A program made the position numbers and the translations under genes. The notes under the pieces are model-generated. The model ran no database searches and was not told the origin of the DNA. It saw only the letters and a list, made by a program, of their open reading frames with translations. Of a stretch of DNA of 64,000 nt, positions 28,482-37,386 are shown one piece after another (the first letter of the stretch is position 1; each line of letters starts with the position of its first letter). This stretch comes from Rhodococcus oxybenzonivorans (GTDB lineage Bacteria; Actinomycetota; Actinomycetes; Mycobacteriales; Mycobacteriaceae): assembly GCF_003130705.1 (NCBI RefSeq), contig NZ_CP021354.1:310001-374000 (forward strand), in the 5' to 3' direction.

Positions 28482-28504
28482 GAAAGCTCCTTGCTGTGGG
28501 GGTT

Positions 28505-28909
28505 CTACGACTGGGAGAGCTGGGCGGCCATCAGCGGAATGAGCGCTTGCAGACCTTTCACCGGGCGGACCATCACTGTGAACGACGTGATCTGGTCGTT
28601 GTCATTCCAGTGCACTATGTCGACGCCGTGCACATGGACGCCGTCGAGTTCGGTGGCGAATTCGAGGACGGCGGAGCGGTCGCCGTACCACTCCTCGCGG
28701 TAGTGGAAGCCGGTGCCGGTGAACACCGTGAGTGCCGCGCGCAGGTACGCGAGGACCTTGGCTTTTCCTTCTTGCGGTGTGAACACGGCGGGGGAGGAGA
28801 ACACCGCGTCTTCCGCGATCAGGGCGTCGAGGGCGCCCAAGTCGTGGTTGTCGACCACCTGGTGCCAGCGGGTGACGACGCGCGGGGCTACTGGGAGTGC
28901 GGCGTTCAT
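28505..28909 (-). CDS. SnoaL-like/nuclear transport factor 2-fold protein
   Basis: This 134-residue protein has the NTF2-like pattern: an N-terminal helix (VVTRWHQVVDNHDLGALDALIAEDAVFSSP over residues 10-40) and conserved FEYREEWYGDRS-like and HGVDIVHWNDNDQI strands. Such proteins act as small hydratases, isomerases or binding proteins for CoA or steroid-like substrates. ATG 28909 has no clear ribosome site; a TTG at 28930 is the alternative. The operator-like palindrome at 28932 lies directly upstream, so transcription may start very near the gene. Confidence 0.75.
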   Translation of the reverse strand: MNAALPVAPRVVTRWHQVVDNHDLGALDALIAEDAVFSSPAVFTPQEGKAKVLAYLRAALTVFTGTGFHYREEWYGDRSAVLEFATELDGVHVHGVDIVHWNDNDQITSFTVMVRPVKGLQALIPLMAAQLSQS

Positions 28910-28931
28910 CCGGCCAGCATGACACGCCAAC

Positions 28932-28949
28932 TGAACGAGCGCTAGAACG
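28932..28949. promoter_or_regulatory. TetR-type operator candidate, copy 3
   Basis: TGAACGAGCGCTAGAACG resembles the two sites at 21583 and 21641 (shared AACG-A/T-GCG-N-T core) and is symmetric around AGCGCT. It lies just upstream of the SnoaL-like gene and so would bring the 28.9-27.5 kb leftward pair into the same regulon. Confidence 0.45.
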
Positions 28950-28955
28950 GATCCG

Positions 28956-29663
28956 TCACACGGGCTCGAGCAGTTCGGGTCCGTTGTTGCGCGGGGAGTT
29001 GACGGCGGTACTTACCTCGTATGGCTCGAGACGGGGCTCGGGAATCGACGCGATCAGTGCATCGACCTGTTCGCGCTCGGTCAGGGTGGGGTCGAGCCAG
29101 TGTTCCTGGAAGCTAGGTGGCAGGACCACCGGTGAACGGTCGTGAATGTGGCCGAGGACGTCGGTGGCCTGGGTGGTGAGCACCGTGGTGGTCCAGAGCC
29201 ACCTGTTCGGGTCGCCCTCCGGAAGGGAGGGGTCGGGCCACAGTTCGTAGAGGCCGGCCATCGCCAGCACCCCGTCGCCGTGCAGGAAGTACGGGATCTT
29301 GGTGCCGTCGTCTCGCTTCAACCACTCGTAGTAACCGTCGGCGGGAATGATGCAGCGCCGTCGGGCGGCGGCCTTCCGAAATGCGGGCTTCTCCGTGATC
29401 GACTCGGATCTGGCATTGATGAGTTTGTTGCCGATCTTCACGTCCTTCGCCCACGGCGGCACCAGCCCCCACTTCGCAGTCCGGAGCTGACGGACGGGGT
29501 CGGCGTCGGGTTCGGCACGCGGCGGGCGTTCCAGCACGACCCGGACCTGCTGGGTGGGAGCGACGTTGTAGGACGGACCCAGCTCCTCACCGACGATCTC
29601 GGCGACCTCGAAGATGGACCGCAGTTCCTTGTCCGTGGTGGTGCTGGCGTACCGTCCGCACAC
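28956..29663 (-). CDS. SOS response-associated peptidase (SRAP/YedK/HMCES)
   Basis: This 235-residue protein crosslinks to abasic sites in single-stranded DNA through its N-terminal Cys. The start must be GTG 29663 because that places Cys at residue 2 (VCGRYAS), which is essential in the family. Other active-site pieces are NARSE, the Glu in ADGYYEW and the His in GHIHDRSPVVLP. Longer upstream in-frame starts would hide the Cys and are rejected. Confidence 0.93.
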   Translation of the reverse strand: MCGRYASTTTDKELRSIFEVAEIVGEELGPSYNVAPTQQVRVVLERPPRAEPDADPVRQLRTAKWGLVPPWAKDVKIGNKLINARSESITEKPAFRKAAARRRCIIPADGYYEWLKRDDGTKIPYFLHGDGVLAMAGLYELWPDPSLPEGDPNRWLWTTTVLTTQATDVLGHIHDRSPVVLPPSFQEHWLDPTLTEREQVDALIASIPEPRLEPYEVSTAVNSPRNNGPELLEPV

Positions 29664-29795
29664 TTTCGGTCTCCTCGCTCGGGTTCTCGCCCCGGTCCGC
29701 GAGCCGCGATGAGTTTTCCTCGGCCCGGCAGTCTGTCTTTTCGAGGGAACGGAACACGCTCCCCACCCCGTCACCTTCTACCTTCGGAGATCGCC

Positions 29796-30245
29796 ATGAC
29801 CTCGACACCACATTCCACCGCAAAGACCGCCGGACCGCTTCGTTCTGCCGAGAACGCGGCGCCGGTCGGGCGTAAGGCGAGGATCGCCGGGCTGATCATC
29901 ACCGGTCTGGTCACCGCTTTTCTGCTTTTCGACGCGATCATCCACATCGCGAACATTCAGTCCGTTCGCGACGCGATGGCCGAACTCGGTTTCGACGAGA
30001 ACATTGCCGTCGTGATCGGAATCGTGATGTTGGTCTGCCTCGTGCTGTACCTGGTTCCGGCGACGAGCATTCTCGGTGCCGTCCTCCTGACCGGATATCT
30101 CGGCGGCGCGGTGGCGACCAACATGCTCACCGAGCAACCGCTGTTCAGCACCATTCTGTTCCCCGTCTACGTCGGCATCTTCGTGTGGGGCGGGCTGTGG
30201 CTGCGCGACGCAGGGGTCCGTACGATCATGCCGATCCGGCGTTGA
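29796..30245 (+). CDS. DoxX-like membrane protein
   Basis: This 149-residue protein has four predicted membrane helices. The first helix carries FLLFDAIIHI, followed by a loop with SVRDAMAELGF and LVPATSILGAVLLTGYLGGAVATNM over the next helices. The pattern is that of the DoxX-like family. The biochemical role of these small membrane proteins is poorly known. ATG 29796 follows TCGGAGA. It is divergent from the SRAP gene. Confidence 0.8.
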   Translation: MTSTPHSTAKTAGPLRSAENAAPVGRKARIAGLIITGLVTAFLLFDAIIHIANIQSVRDAMAELGFDENIAVVIGIVMLVCLVLYLVPATSILGAVLLTGYLGGAVATNMLTEQPLFSTILFPVYVGIFVWGGLWLRDAGVRTIMPIRR

Positions 30246-30267
30246 GGGGTCGGCAGGGTTGGAGTGC

Positions 30268-30807
30268 GTGGGAACGATCACGGCCGTGAGCCGGAGCGGC
30301 GGGCACTCGTTCAGCAAGTCGAACGAGAGCGCCGTCCACCTGCTCGCCGGACTCGGTGTGGACGGTGACGCTCACCAGGGCGTCACCGCCCGACACCGTT
30401 ACCGGATGCGGCGTGATCCCACGCAGCCGAATCTGCGGCAGGTGCACCTCATGCACGCCGAGTTTCTCGACGAGTTGAACTCCCTCGGCTTCGAGGTCCA
30501 GGCCGGTCAGCTGGGCGAGAACATCACCACCCGCGGTATCGACCTGCTCGCATTGCCGACAGGAACTCGTCTTCACCTGGGCGCGCGGGCGGTGGTGGAA
30601 GTGACGGGTCTGAGGAATCCGTGCAAGCAGATCGAGGCGTTCCGCGCAGGTCTCCTGTCGCACACGGTGGACCGGGACGTGAACGGCACGATTGTCCGCA
30701 AGTCGGGCATCATGTCGATCGTCCTCGAAGGCGGCGACGTCCGGCCCGGCGACGCCATTTCCCTCGAGTTACCGCCCGAGCCGCACAGGCCACTCGCGCC
30801 GGTGTGA
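30268..30807 (+). CDS. MOSC domain protein
   Basis: This protein of about 179 residues is a stand-alone MOSC domain, related to the C-terminus of molybdenum cofactor sulfurases and to YiiM-type proteins. The conserved Cys is in GLRNPCKQIEAF, and the loop QLGENITTRGIDLLALP is typical. Members reduce N-hydroxylated compounds or carry sulfur. The start is GTG 30268 (MGTITAVSRS) or TTG 30259. The 3' end overlaps the convergent gene at 30769 by 39 bp. Confidence 0.85.
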   Translation: MGTITAVSRSGGHSFSKSNESAVHLLAGLGVDGDAHQGVTARHRYRMRRDPTQPNLRQVHLMHAEFLDELNSLGFEVQAGQLGENITTRGIDLLALPTGTRLHLGARAVVEVTGLRNPCKQIEAFRAGLLSHTVDRDVNGTIVRKSGIMSIVLEGGDVRPGDAISLELPPEPHRPLAPV

Positions 30808-31386
30808 CTTCGAGCGTCGCCGGACTTTCTGCAGGACGCCCGTCACGGCGTAGGCGACGCCGGCTGCGGACAGTACCCAGGGCGCCGCGACGATGAACGG
30901 GTCCATCCACTGGTGGTTCAGGTCGACGCGTTTCTTCCCGAGCCGGGACGACACACCGTGATGGGAAAGCTCGCTGCGAATGCCCGTCTGGGTGATGGGG
31001 TTGTCGGGATGCAGGGTCGCAAACGAGACCAGGTGGCTCTCCAGTGCATCAACCCGGTCGGCGGCCAGCAGAATGAGCCAGTGCGCAGCCCGGCCCTCGC
31101 TGTATCGGAACGCGAATTTCCGCATGGCGCCGGAGAGGCCCTTGGGAGGACACGAGGTGCCGAATACGGGTGTCAGGAATTGATGCCCGATCGACCGCTC
31201 ACGCGGCCACTTCTCCTCCTGGCACTCCGGGAAATCCCAGTGGGCGCCCGTCGCGCCGGGGTCGAAACGCTCCTTCGGTACCGCGGGCCGGTCCTTGGGG
31301 TCGAGGTCCACACCCCAACCCGGAATGCGCGCGCGTAGTTCGTCGCTCGTCAGTGGACGCTTCGGTGTCTCGGCTGTATAGGCCAT
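30769..31386 (-). CDS. Conserved hypothetical protein with C-terminal membrane segment
   Basis: This 205-residue protein starts MAYTAETPKRPLTSDELRA at 31386. The first 150 residues are soluble and polar, with a Cys pair (PECQEEKW and GTSCPPKGLSG). A single hydrophobic stretch, IVAAPWVLSAAGVAYAVTGVL, lies near residues 165-185, followed by a basic tail, suggesting a tail-anchored protein. It follows the broken alcohol dehydrogenase by 20 bp on the same strand, so the two were probably an operon. I do not recognise its function. Confidence 0.65.
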   Translation of the reverse strand: MAYTAETPKRPLTSDELRARIPGWGVDLDPKDRPAVPKERFDPGATGAHWDFPECQEEKWPRERSIGHQFLTPVFGTSCPPKGLSGAMRKFAFRYSEGRAAHWLILLAADRVDALESHLVSFATLHPDNPITQTGIRSELSHHGVSSRLGKKRVDLNHQWMDPFIVAAPWVLSAAGVAYAVTGVLQKVRRRSKSHRREWPVRLGR

Positions 31387-31406
31387 GATCAGGTCCTCCT
31401 CGTCGA

Positions 31407-32584
31407 TCAGCCGGCGTTCGGCACGATGGCCGGTTTGATGCAGTTGTCGAGCTTGGCCGAGAAGATGTGGTAGGCGTCGGCGATATGCTCGAGCGGAATG
31501 CGATGCGTGACAATATCGTTGGGCTTCAGGTAACCGTTGCGAATGTGCTCGAACAGGCGGGGCCACTGGCGTTTCACGGGGCACTGGTTCATGCGAAGCG
31601 TCAGCCCCTTGTTCAGCGCATCACCGAACTTGACGGCACTGAACATCGGACCGTAGGCGCCCATCACGGAAACCGTCCCGCCCTTCCTGACGGAATCGAT
31701 CGCCCAGTTGAGGGCAATCGGGGAACCGCCCTGCAGCTTGAACTTGGCGGCCGTGACGTGTTGAAGGAAGTTGCCGTCGGCCTCGGCACCGACGGCGTCG
31801 GCGGCCACATCGGCCCCGAGATGGTCGGTGTCTTCTTCATGTGGACCACGATGTCGGCGTAGTCGGCGAAGTTGTAGGTCTCGGCGTGTGCGAACGTGCG
31901 AGCCTTCTCCAGTCGGTACTCGAGGTGATCGATCACGATCACTCGCCCGGCACCCATGAGCCAGGACGACTTGGCCGCGTACAGCCCGACCGGCCCCGCT
32001 CCGAACACCACGACGGTGTCGCCTTCGACGATGTCGCCGAGTTGTGCACCGAAGTAGCCGGTGGCGAGGGCGTCGGTGAGGAGTAGCGCGTCCTCGTCGT
32101 CCATCCATTCGGGGATTTTGGCGGGGCCCACGTCGGCGAACGGCACGCACCCGAACTCCGCTTGTCCACCGTCGTAGCCACCGCACGTGTGGGAGTACCC
32201 GTAGATGCCGCCCACAGCGGTGGCGTTCGGGGTCACGTTGTGACAGTTCGAGTAGAGGCCGCGTGCGCAGAAGTAACACGAACCGCAGTACACGTTGAAC
32301 GGGACCATCACCCGGTCGCCGCGCTGCACGTTCTGTACCGACGGGCCGACCTCCTCGACGACGCCGATGAACTCGTGGCCGAACGTCATGCCGACCCGGG
32401 TGTCGGGCATCATGCCGTGGTACAGATGCAGGTCCGATCCGCAGATCGCGGCCAATGCCACCCGCACGATCGCGTCGTTGGGGCAAGTACCGCGTCGGCC
32501 CGAACAAAACACGTGGCGCGGCGGGGCGGCCCAGCGTTCACGGTGGGTGAATGGATGTGAACAACGTGTTTCTTCTAAAGTCAA
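31407..32584 (-). pseudogene. Zinc-dependent alcohol dehydrogenase, truncated and frameshifted
   Basis: Two minus-strand frames together give a glutathione-independent formaldehyde dehydrogenase-like zinc MDR protein. The 5' part has ICGSDLHLYHG, FGHEF, the structural-zinc Cys set YCGSCYFCARGLYSNC and the Rossmann motif GAGPVGL. The 3' part runs from DHLGADVAADAVG to IVPNAG. The frame breaks at 31828-31831, where an AC dinucleotide is duplicated (AAGAAGACACC instead of AAGAAGACC). The first ~25 residues expected before DAIVRV are also unrecognisable and no good start codon is present. Two lesions argue for a real pseudogene over a sequencing slip. Confidence 0.8.
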
Positions 32585-32617
32585 GGGTTGACGGATGTCT
32601 TGTGCGTGAGATTACAT

Positions 32618-32645
32618 CTTAGCGGTAAGCCTTTGAGGGCTTAAG
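32618..32645. promoter_or_regulatory. TTAGCGCTAA-type operator, copy 1 (MFS-ALDH operon)
   Basis: CTTAGCGGT and GGCTTAAG form imperfect inverted arms across 28 bp, 31-58 bp before the MFS gene. The layout, including TTGAG between the arms, matches the copies at 35621 and 55257. Confidence 0.6.
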
Positions 32646-32676
32646 TAAATGCCTCGACACAACCCTGAGGATGCTC

Positions 32677-34053
32677 ATGACGACGGTATCGCCCGCCATG
32701 GCTGCCACAGCTGAGATGATCAGCGCCCGCCTCGAACGCCTGCCCATGAGCAGGTGGCACATCAAGGCGCGCGTCATCGTCGGAGCCGTCACGTTCTTCG
32801 ACGGATTCGACCAGCTGATGATCGCCTACTCGCTTCCCGTTCTCACTCCCAAGTGGAACCTCACTCCGTCCTCGATCGCCTGGGTCATCGCGATCGGCGG
32901 TATCGGCATGCTGGTCGGCGCACTCGCCGGCGGCTGGTTCGCCGACCGCGTCGGACGCCTCAACGTCATCATCGCCTCACTCGCCCTGTATGCGGTGATG
33001 AGTCTCGGGATGGCGTTCACCGACAGCCTGATGCTGTTCCTCGTCTTCCGATTCGTGCAGGGTATCGGCCTCGGCGCCGAAGTCCCGGTGGCTGCAAGCT
33101 ACATCGGCGAGATCACCAAGGCCCACAAACGAGGACGCTTCGTCCTCCTCTACGAGGTCATCTTCCCCGTCGGCCTCGTCATGTCGGCCGTCGTGTCGGC
33201 CTGGGTGGTGCCGAACTTCGGCTACAAGATCCTGTTCGCCCTCGGCGCGCTGCCCATCCTTCTGCTGCCGTTGCTGTGGAAACTCCCGGAATCGCCGCGC
33301 TGGCTGGCCTCCCGCGGACGCTTCGAAGACGCGAACAAGGCGATGACGCAGATCGAACGTGAGATCACCGACAGGTACGGCAAGACTCTGCCTACCCCGC
33401 AACCGCTGCCCGCTGTCGCGGTCGACGTCCGCCGCGGCCGGTTCATCGAAGCTTTCCAGGGCGTCTACCTGCGCCGCACGCTGATGCTCGCCGCGATCTG
33501 GGGATGCGCCTACTTCGTCAATTACGGCATCGCCTCCTGGCTGCCGTCGCTCTACCACTCCGCGTTCGACGTCAGCGTCGACACGGCGCTGCATTACAGC
33601 ATTGTCACCAGCGTCGCCGGTCTGCTCGGCTGTGTCCTCGTCGCGTTCCTCATCGACAACCTCGGACGCCGCATCTGCATCACCGCATCGATGGTCCTGT
33701 GCTCGTCGCTGCTGTTCCTGCTGGCCGCGACCGGTGCGGACACCGCAACCAAGGTGCTGTTCTGGTCTGCCGGATCCGCCCTGTTCGTCTTCGCCGTCAA
33801 CATGGCGCTGTACGTCTACACCGCCGAGCTGTATCCCACCCGGATGCGGGCCATCGGCTGCGCCATCGGCGGCGCAAGCGGTCGCCTCGGCATCATCGTC
33901 GGACCGCTGGTCGTCGGCGCCATCCTCGGCGGCGGCGGCTCCCTCACCATGGTCTTCGGAATGTTCGCGGCCGTGGCCCTGATCGGTGCCCTCGTGGTCG
34001 GCTTCTTCGCCGTCGAAACCCGCGAGAAGACCCTCGAGGAGATTTCACAGTGA
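32677..34053 (+). CDS. MFS transporter, aromatic-acid/sugar-porter-like
   Basis: This secondary transporter of about 458 residues has 12 predicted membrane helices. The loop motif GGWFADRVGR lies between helices 2 and 3, RFVQGIGLGAEVPVAASYIGE over helices 4-5, PESPRWLASRGR in the central loop and YTAELYPTRMRA in the second half. The pattern is close to proton symporters for aromatic acids and related carboxylates. ATG 32677 lies 6 bases after GAGG; ATG 32671 is alternative. It is coupled by GTGA to the aldehyde dehydrogenase. It probably imports the substrate of the catabolic operon downstream. Confidence 0.88.
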   Translation: MTTVSPAMAATAEMISARLERLPMSRWHIKARVIVGAVTFFDGFDQLMIAYSLPVLTPKWNLTPSSIAWVIAIGGIGMLVGALAGGWFADRVGRLNVIIASLALYAVMSLGMAFTDSLMLFLVFRFVQGIGLGAEVPVAASYIGEITKAHKRGRFVLLYEVIFPVGLVMSAVVSAWVVPNFGYKILFALGALPILLLPLLWKLPESPRWLASRGRFEDANKAMTQIEREITDRYGKTLPTPQPLPAVAVDVRRGRFIEAFQGVYLRRTLMLAAIWGCAYFVNYGIASWLPSLYHSAFDVSVDTALHYSIVTSVAGLLGCVLVAFLIDNLGRRICITASMVLCSSLLFLLAATGADTATKVLFWSAGSALFVFAVNMALYVYTAELYPTRMRAIGCAIGGASGRLGIIVGPLVVGAILGGGGSLTMVFGMFAAVALIGALVVGFFAVETREKTLEEISQ

Positions 34054-35558
34054 CCGCTCTCGACTTCCGTGAAGCGACGCTGCCGTTCGCTCCGATCGCC
34101 GATCGCATCTTCGTCGGCGGAACTTGGCGGCAGGGGACCGGGCCGGCCTTCGAGGTCACCGACCCGTCCACCGGCGAGGTCCTGCAGGTCGTGCACCAGG
34201 CGACGACCACCGACGTCGACGAGGCGGTCCGTCGGGGTCGCGCCGCCGCCGAGGACCCAGCCTGGCGCAGCCTGCTGCCGCATCAGCGGGCGAAGTTCCT
34301 GCACCGCATCGCCGACGCGATCGAGGCGAACACATCCCGGCTGGCACTGTTGCAGAGCTACAACACGGGCAAGACCGTCGCGGAAACCACTGCGCTGGTC
34401 GGCAGTGCCGCGGGTACGTTCCGGTACTTCGCTGCGGTCCTCGAGACCGCCGACGAAGACCTGACCACGCCGCGCGGCAACTACCTCACGATGAGCGTCC
34501 ACGAACCCATCGGCGTGATCGGTGCCATCGCGCCCTGGAACTCGCCGGTGGCCAGCGACGCCCAGAAGATCGCGCCCGCCCTCGCCGCGGGCAACGCCGT
34601 CGTCCTCAAGCCCGCCGAGTGGACACCGCTGGTGTCGCTGGAACTGGCTCGAATTCTCGACGAGACCGGCCTGCCCGCCGGACTGCTGTCGGTGCTCCCG
34701 GGGAAGGGCTCGGTGGTCGGTGACGCGATCGTCCACCACCCCGGTGTCGGGAAAGTGACGTTCACCGGCGGCACCAACACCGGCCGCGCCATTGCCCATG
34801 CCGCGGCCGAGAAGTTGATGCCCGTCTCGCTCGAGCTGGGCGGTAAGTCGCCGACCATCGTGCTGGACGACGCCGACATCGACGCGGCGGTCAACGGCGT
34901 GATGTACGGGATCTTCTCGTCGACCGGGCAGAGCTGCATCGCCGGATCCCGGTTGTTCGTCGACCGCCGGATCTACGAGGAGTTCCTCGCGAAACTGGTG
35001 GCCAAGACGCAGCGACTGCGACTCGGTCCCAGCCGTGACCCCGACACCCAGGTGGGACCGATGGTGCACCGCAAGCACCGCGACAGCGTCGCCGCATACG
35101 TCGACCTCGCTCGCGAAGAGGGCGGACGAGTGCTGTGCGGCGGGGCGATCCCCGACGACGAACGGCTCCGCGACGGCGCGTACTACCTGCCGACGATCAT
35201 CGACGGGCTCCCCAACACGTCACGCACGTGTCAGGAGGAGATTTTCGGGCCGGTGCTGGTGGTCCTGCCGTTCGACGGTGAGGCCGATCTGGTGGCACAG
35301 GCTAATGATTCGGTGTTCGGGCTGGCGTCGGGAATCTGGACCGGCGACTATCGCCGGGCCTGGAAACTCGCCCGCCGACTACAGGCCGGGACGGTGTGGA
35401 TCAACACCTACAAACAGTTCAGCATCTCCACGCCGTTCGGCGGCGTCAAGGAAAGCGGGCTGGGAGTCGAGAAGGGGCGCAGCGGTATCGCCGCCTACTC
35501 GCGGCAGAAGAGCATCTACTGGGGCCTCGACGAAGAACCCAACCCGTGGGCTGATTGA
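34050..35558 (+). CDS. Aldehyde dehydrogenase
   Basis: This 502-residue NAD(P)-dependent enzyme starts at GTG 34050, overlapping the MFS stop. Motifs are IAPWNSPVASDAQKIAPAL for the cofactor pocket, FTGGTNTGR, catalytic Glu in LELGGKSP and catalytic Cys in STGQSCIAGSR. It may oxidise the aldehyde released by the ThDP-dependent decarboxylase-like enzyme encoded at 39455. The exact aldehyde is not known. Confidence 0.9.
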   Translation: MTALDFREATLPFAPIADRIFVGGTWRQGTGPAFEVTDPSTGEVLQVVHQATTTDVDEAVRRGRAAAEDPAWRSLLPHQRAKFLHRIADAIEANTSRLALLQSYNTGKTVAETTALVGSAAGTFRYFAAVLETADEDLTTPRGNYLTMSVHEPIGVIGAIAPWNSPVASDAQKIAPALAAGNAVVLKPAEWTPLVSLELARILDETGLPAGLLSVLPGKGSVVGDAIVHHPGVGKVTFTGGTNTGRAIAHAAAEKLMPVSLELGGKSPTIVLDDADIDAAVNGVMYGIFSSTGQSCIAGSRLFVDRRIYEEFLAKLVAKTQRLRLGPSRDPDTQVGPMVHRKHRDSVAAYVDLAREEGGRVLCGGAIPDDERLRDGAYYLPTIIDGLPNTSRTCQEEIFGPVLVVLPFDGEADLVAQANDSVFGLASGIWTGDYRRAWKLARRLQAGTVWINTYKQFSISTPFGGVKESGLGVEKGRSGIAAYSRQKSIYWGLDEEPNPWAD

Positions 35559-35620
35559 GCGACCCGCTCGTAGATAGGGCGTACAGAAAAATCTCCCACC
35601 AGCTCTGTACGGCCCAATAC

Positions 35621-35647
35621 TTTAGCGCTAAGATATTGAGACCTAAG
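35621..35647. promoter_or_regulatory. TTAGCGCTAA-type operator, copy 2 (ring-cleavage operon)
   Basis: TTTAGCGCT and AGACCTAAG are arms with a 9-bp spacer, 17 bp before the dioxygenase start. Just upstream, GTACAGA (35581) and TCTGTAC (35604) make another inverted repeat. The spacing of the arms is identical to the copy at 55257. Confidence 0.65.
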
Positions 35648-35663
35648 CAACTGGAGGCACGCG

Positions 35664-36593
35664 ATGAATCAACCCATAGCCCGGCTGCGGTGCCTGCGCT
35701 CCGTGGAGCTGCGGACGCAAGCCAGCACGGAATCCACCGAGTTCTATTCGGAGGTCTGGGGCCTTCGTGTTGTCGATCAGGGTGCGACCGGTGCCTGGCT
35801 GCGGGGAACCGGTGAGCACCACCACGCGCTGCAGCTCACCCAGGCCGAGCGGAACGGCCTCGGCCGCATCACCTTCGCAGTCGCCACACCCGCAGAGGTC
35901 GACGAGGCCGCCCGCCGACTCGAGTCCTGGGGTGTGCCGATCGTCAGCGGGCCGGGCCCCGTCGACGACCTCGGTGGTGGATACGGTGTGAGCCTCGTCG
36001 ACCCCGAAGGTCGCGTCGTCGAGCTGCTCGCCGATGCGCTGGCGGTCCCGAAGCTCGGCCGGGAGGACGCCGTCCCGGTGGGCGTCACGCACGTCGTCCT
36101 CAACACCGTCGACATCGACGCCGCGGTGAAGTTCTACTGCGACGTCCTGGGCATGCGGGTCTCCGACTGGTCCGAGCACCAGATGGCGTTCCTTCGCTGC
36201 AACACCGACCATCACAGCATCGCGTTCAACCAGGCCGAGTGGACGTCGGTGAATCACGTCGCCTACGAGATGCCCACCGTCGACCACTTCATGCGCGGCA
36301 TCGGGCGGCTTCGGCACCACGGCACCGTGCCGCTGTGGGGTCCCGGCAAGCATGGCCCCGGCGACAACACCTTCTCGTACTTCGCCGACCCGGCGGGGCT
36401 GGTGTGCGAGTACACCTCCGGCATCGCGCAGGTCGACGAGGACCGGTGGCTGTGCAAGGTGTGGCGACGGGTGCCCGAACTCTCCGACCTGTGGGGCACC
36501 GCGGGCCCGCCGTCCAAGCAGGTCCGCGACCACATGGCCGGCATCCCCGACCCCGGCGCGTTCGAGCGGTTCGACCTCGGGCGGGCGTCGTGA
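35664..36593 (+). CDS. VOC-family extradiol-type ring-cleavage dioxygenase
   Basis: This 309-residue protein has two vicinal-oxygen-chelate modules, as in type I extradiol dioxygenases. Probable iron ligands in the C-terminal module are His in GVTHVVLNT, His in SVNHVAYEM and Glu in LVCEYTSG. The N-terminal module has lost its ligands, as is normal. By family, it would open a catechol-like or hydroxylated heteroaromatic ring next to a hydroxyl group. The family also includes non-dioxygenases. ATG 35664 follows TGGAGG. It heads an operon of at least seven genes. Confidence 0.8.
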   Translation: MNQPIARLRCLRSVELRTQASTESTEFYSEVWGLRVVDQGATGAWLRGTGEHHHALQLTQAERNGLGRITFAVATPAEVDEAARRLESWGVPIVSGPGPVDDLGGGYGVSLVDPEGRVVELLADALAVPKLGREDAVPVGVTHVVLNTVDIDAAVKFYCDVLGMRVSDWSEHQMAFLRCNTDHHSIAFNQAEWTSVNHVAYEMPTVDHFMRGIGRLRHHGTVPLWGPGKHGPGDNTFSYFADPAGLVCEYTSGIAQVDEDRWLCKVWRRVPELSDLWGTAGPPSKQVRDHMAGIPDPGAFERFDLGRAS

Positions 36594-37372
36594 CGCACGT
36601 CGTCGAATCCGGTTCCGGCCCCGCACTGCTGATGCTGCACGGCATCGGTGGCAGTGCAGACAGTTTCGCACCGCAGTTCGACGAACTGTCGGACTCGCTG
36701 CGACTGCTGGCCTGGGACGCTCCCGGGTACGGCCGCAGCGAGGACCCGGGCCGTCCGTTCGACCTCGACGACTACGCCGACGCAGCGGCCGACGTGATCC
36801 GCGACCGCTGCGGTGATGCTGGGGCACACGTCCTGGGTATGTCGTGGGGCGGGGTGATCGCGACCCGCATCGCCCTGCGTCATCCCGACCTCGTGCGAAG
36901 CCTCCTGCTCGGCAGTTCGACCGTCGGTTCGGGGGCCGACGGCGAGACTGCCGGCCGGATGCGGACCCGGGCTGCAACGCTTGCTCAGCAAGGCGCCGAA
37001 GCCTTTGCGGGGGAACGCGCCCCACGCCTGTTGTCCGGAACGGCCGGCGCCGAACTGACCGCGAAGGCCACGGCGATCATGGCCGCGTCGATCCGGCTCC
37101 CCGGCTACGGGTACGCCGCCGACTCCATGGCAGCCACCGATCACACCGCCGACCTCGCGAAGATCGACATCCCGACCCTGGTCCTGAGTGGAGACGAGGA
37201 CACCGTGACGGGAATTCCTGCGAGCCAGGTGCTGGCGGGCGGTATTCCGGGCGCCGTTTTCGTGACCGTCAGGGGTGCAGGACATCTCGCGAACCAGGAG
37301 CGACCGGACGCGTTCAACGCCTGGGTCGAGTCCTTCATTTTCATCACCGAACGCCTACGCAACCACCTCTAG
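36590..37372 (+). CDS. Alpha/beta hydrolase (ring-fission product hydrolase-like)
   Basis: This 260-residue hydrolase starts at GTG 36590, overlapping the dioxygenase stop. The oxyanion motif is MLHGIGGS, the nucleophile Ser is in LGMSWGG, the acid is in SGDEDTV and the His is in GAGHLANQE. The size and its coupling to an extradiol dioxygenase fit a meta-cleavage product hydrolase or enol-lactone/amide hydrolase. The sequence alone does not tell which. Confidence 0.87.
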   Translation: MTHVVESGSGPALLMLHGIGGSADSFAPQFDELSDSLRLLAWDAPGYGRSEDPGRPFDLDDYADAAADVIRDRCGDAGAHVLGMSWGGVIATRIALRHPDLVRSLLLGSSTVGSGADGETAGRMRTRAATLAQQGAEAFAGERAPRLLSGTAGAELTAKATAIMAASIRLPGYGYAADSMAATDHTADLAKIDIPTLVLSGDEDTVTGIPASQVLAGGIPGAVFVTVRGAGHLANQERPDAFNAWVESFIFITERLRNHL

Positions 37373-37386
37373 AGAAGGAGCACGAC

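Noticed and set aside
32471..32584. Intact start for the alcohol dehydrogenase at TTG 32584
   Set aside because: The peptide before DAIVRV does not resemble any MDR N-terminus and there is no ribosome site.
33504..34049. N-terminal extension of the aldehyde dehydrogenase
   Set aside because: It lies inside the MFS gene and is Arg-rich; GTG 34050 overlapping the MFS stop is the start.
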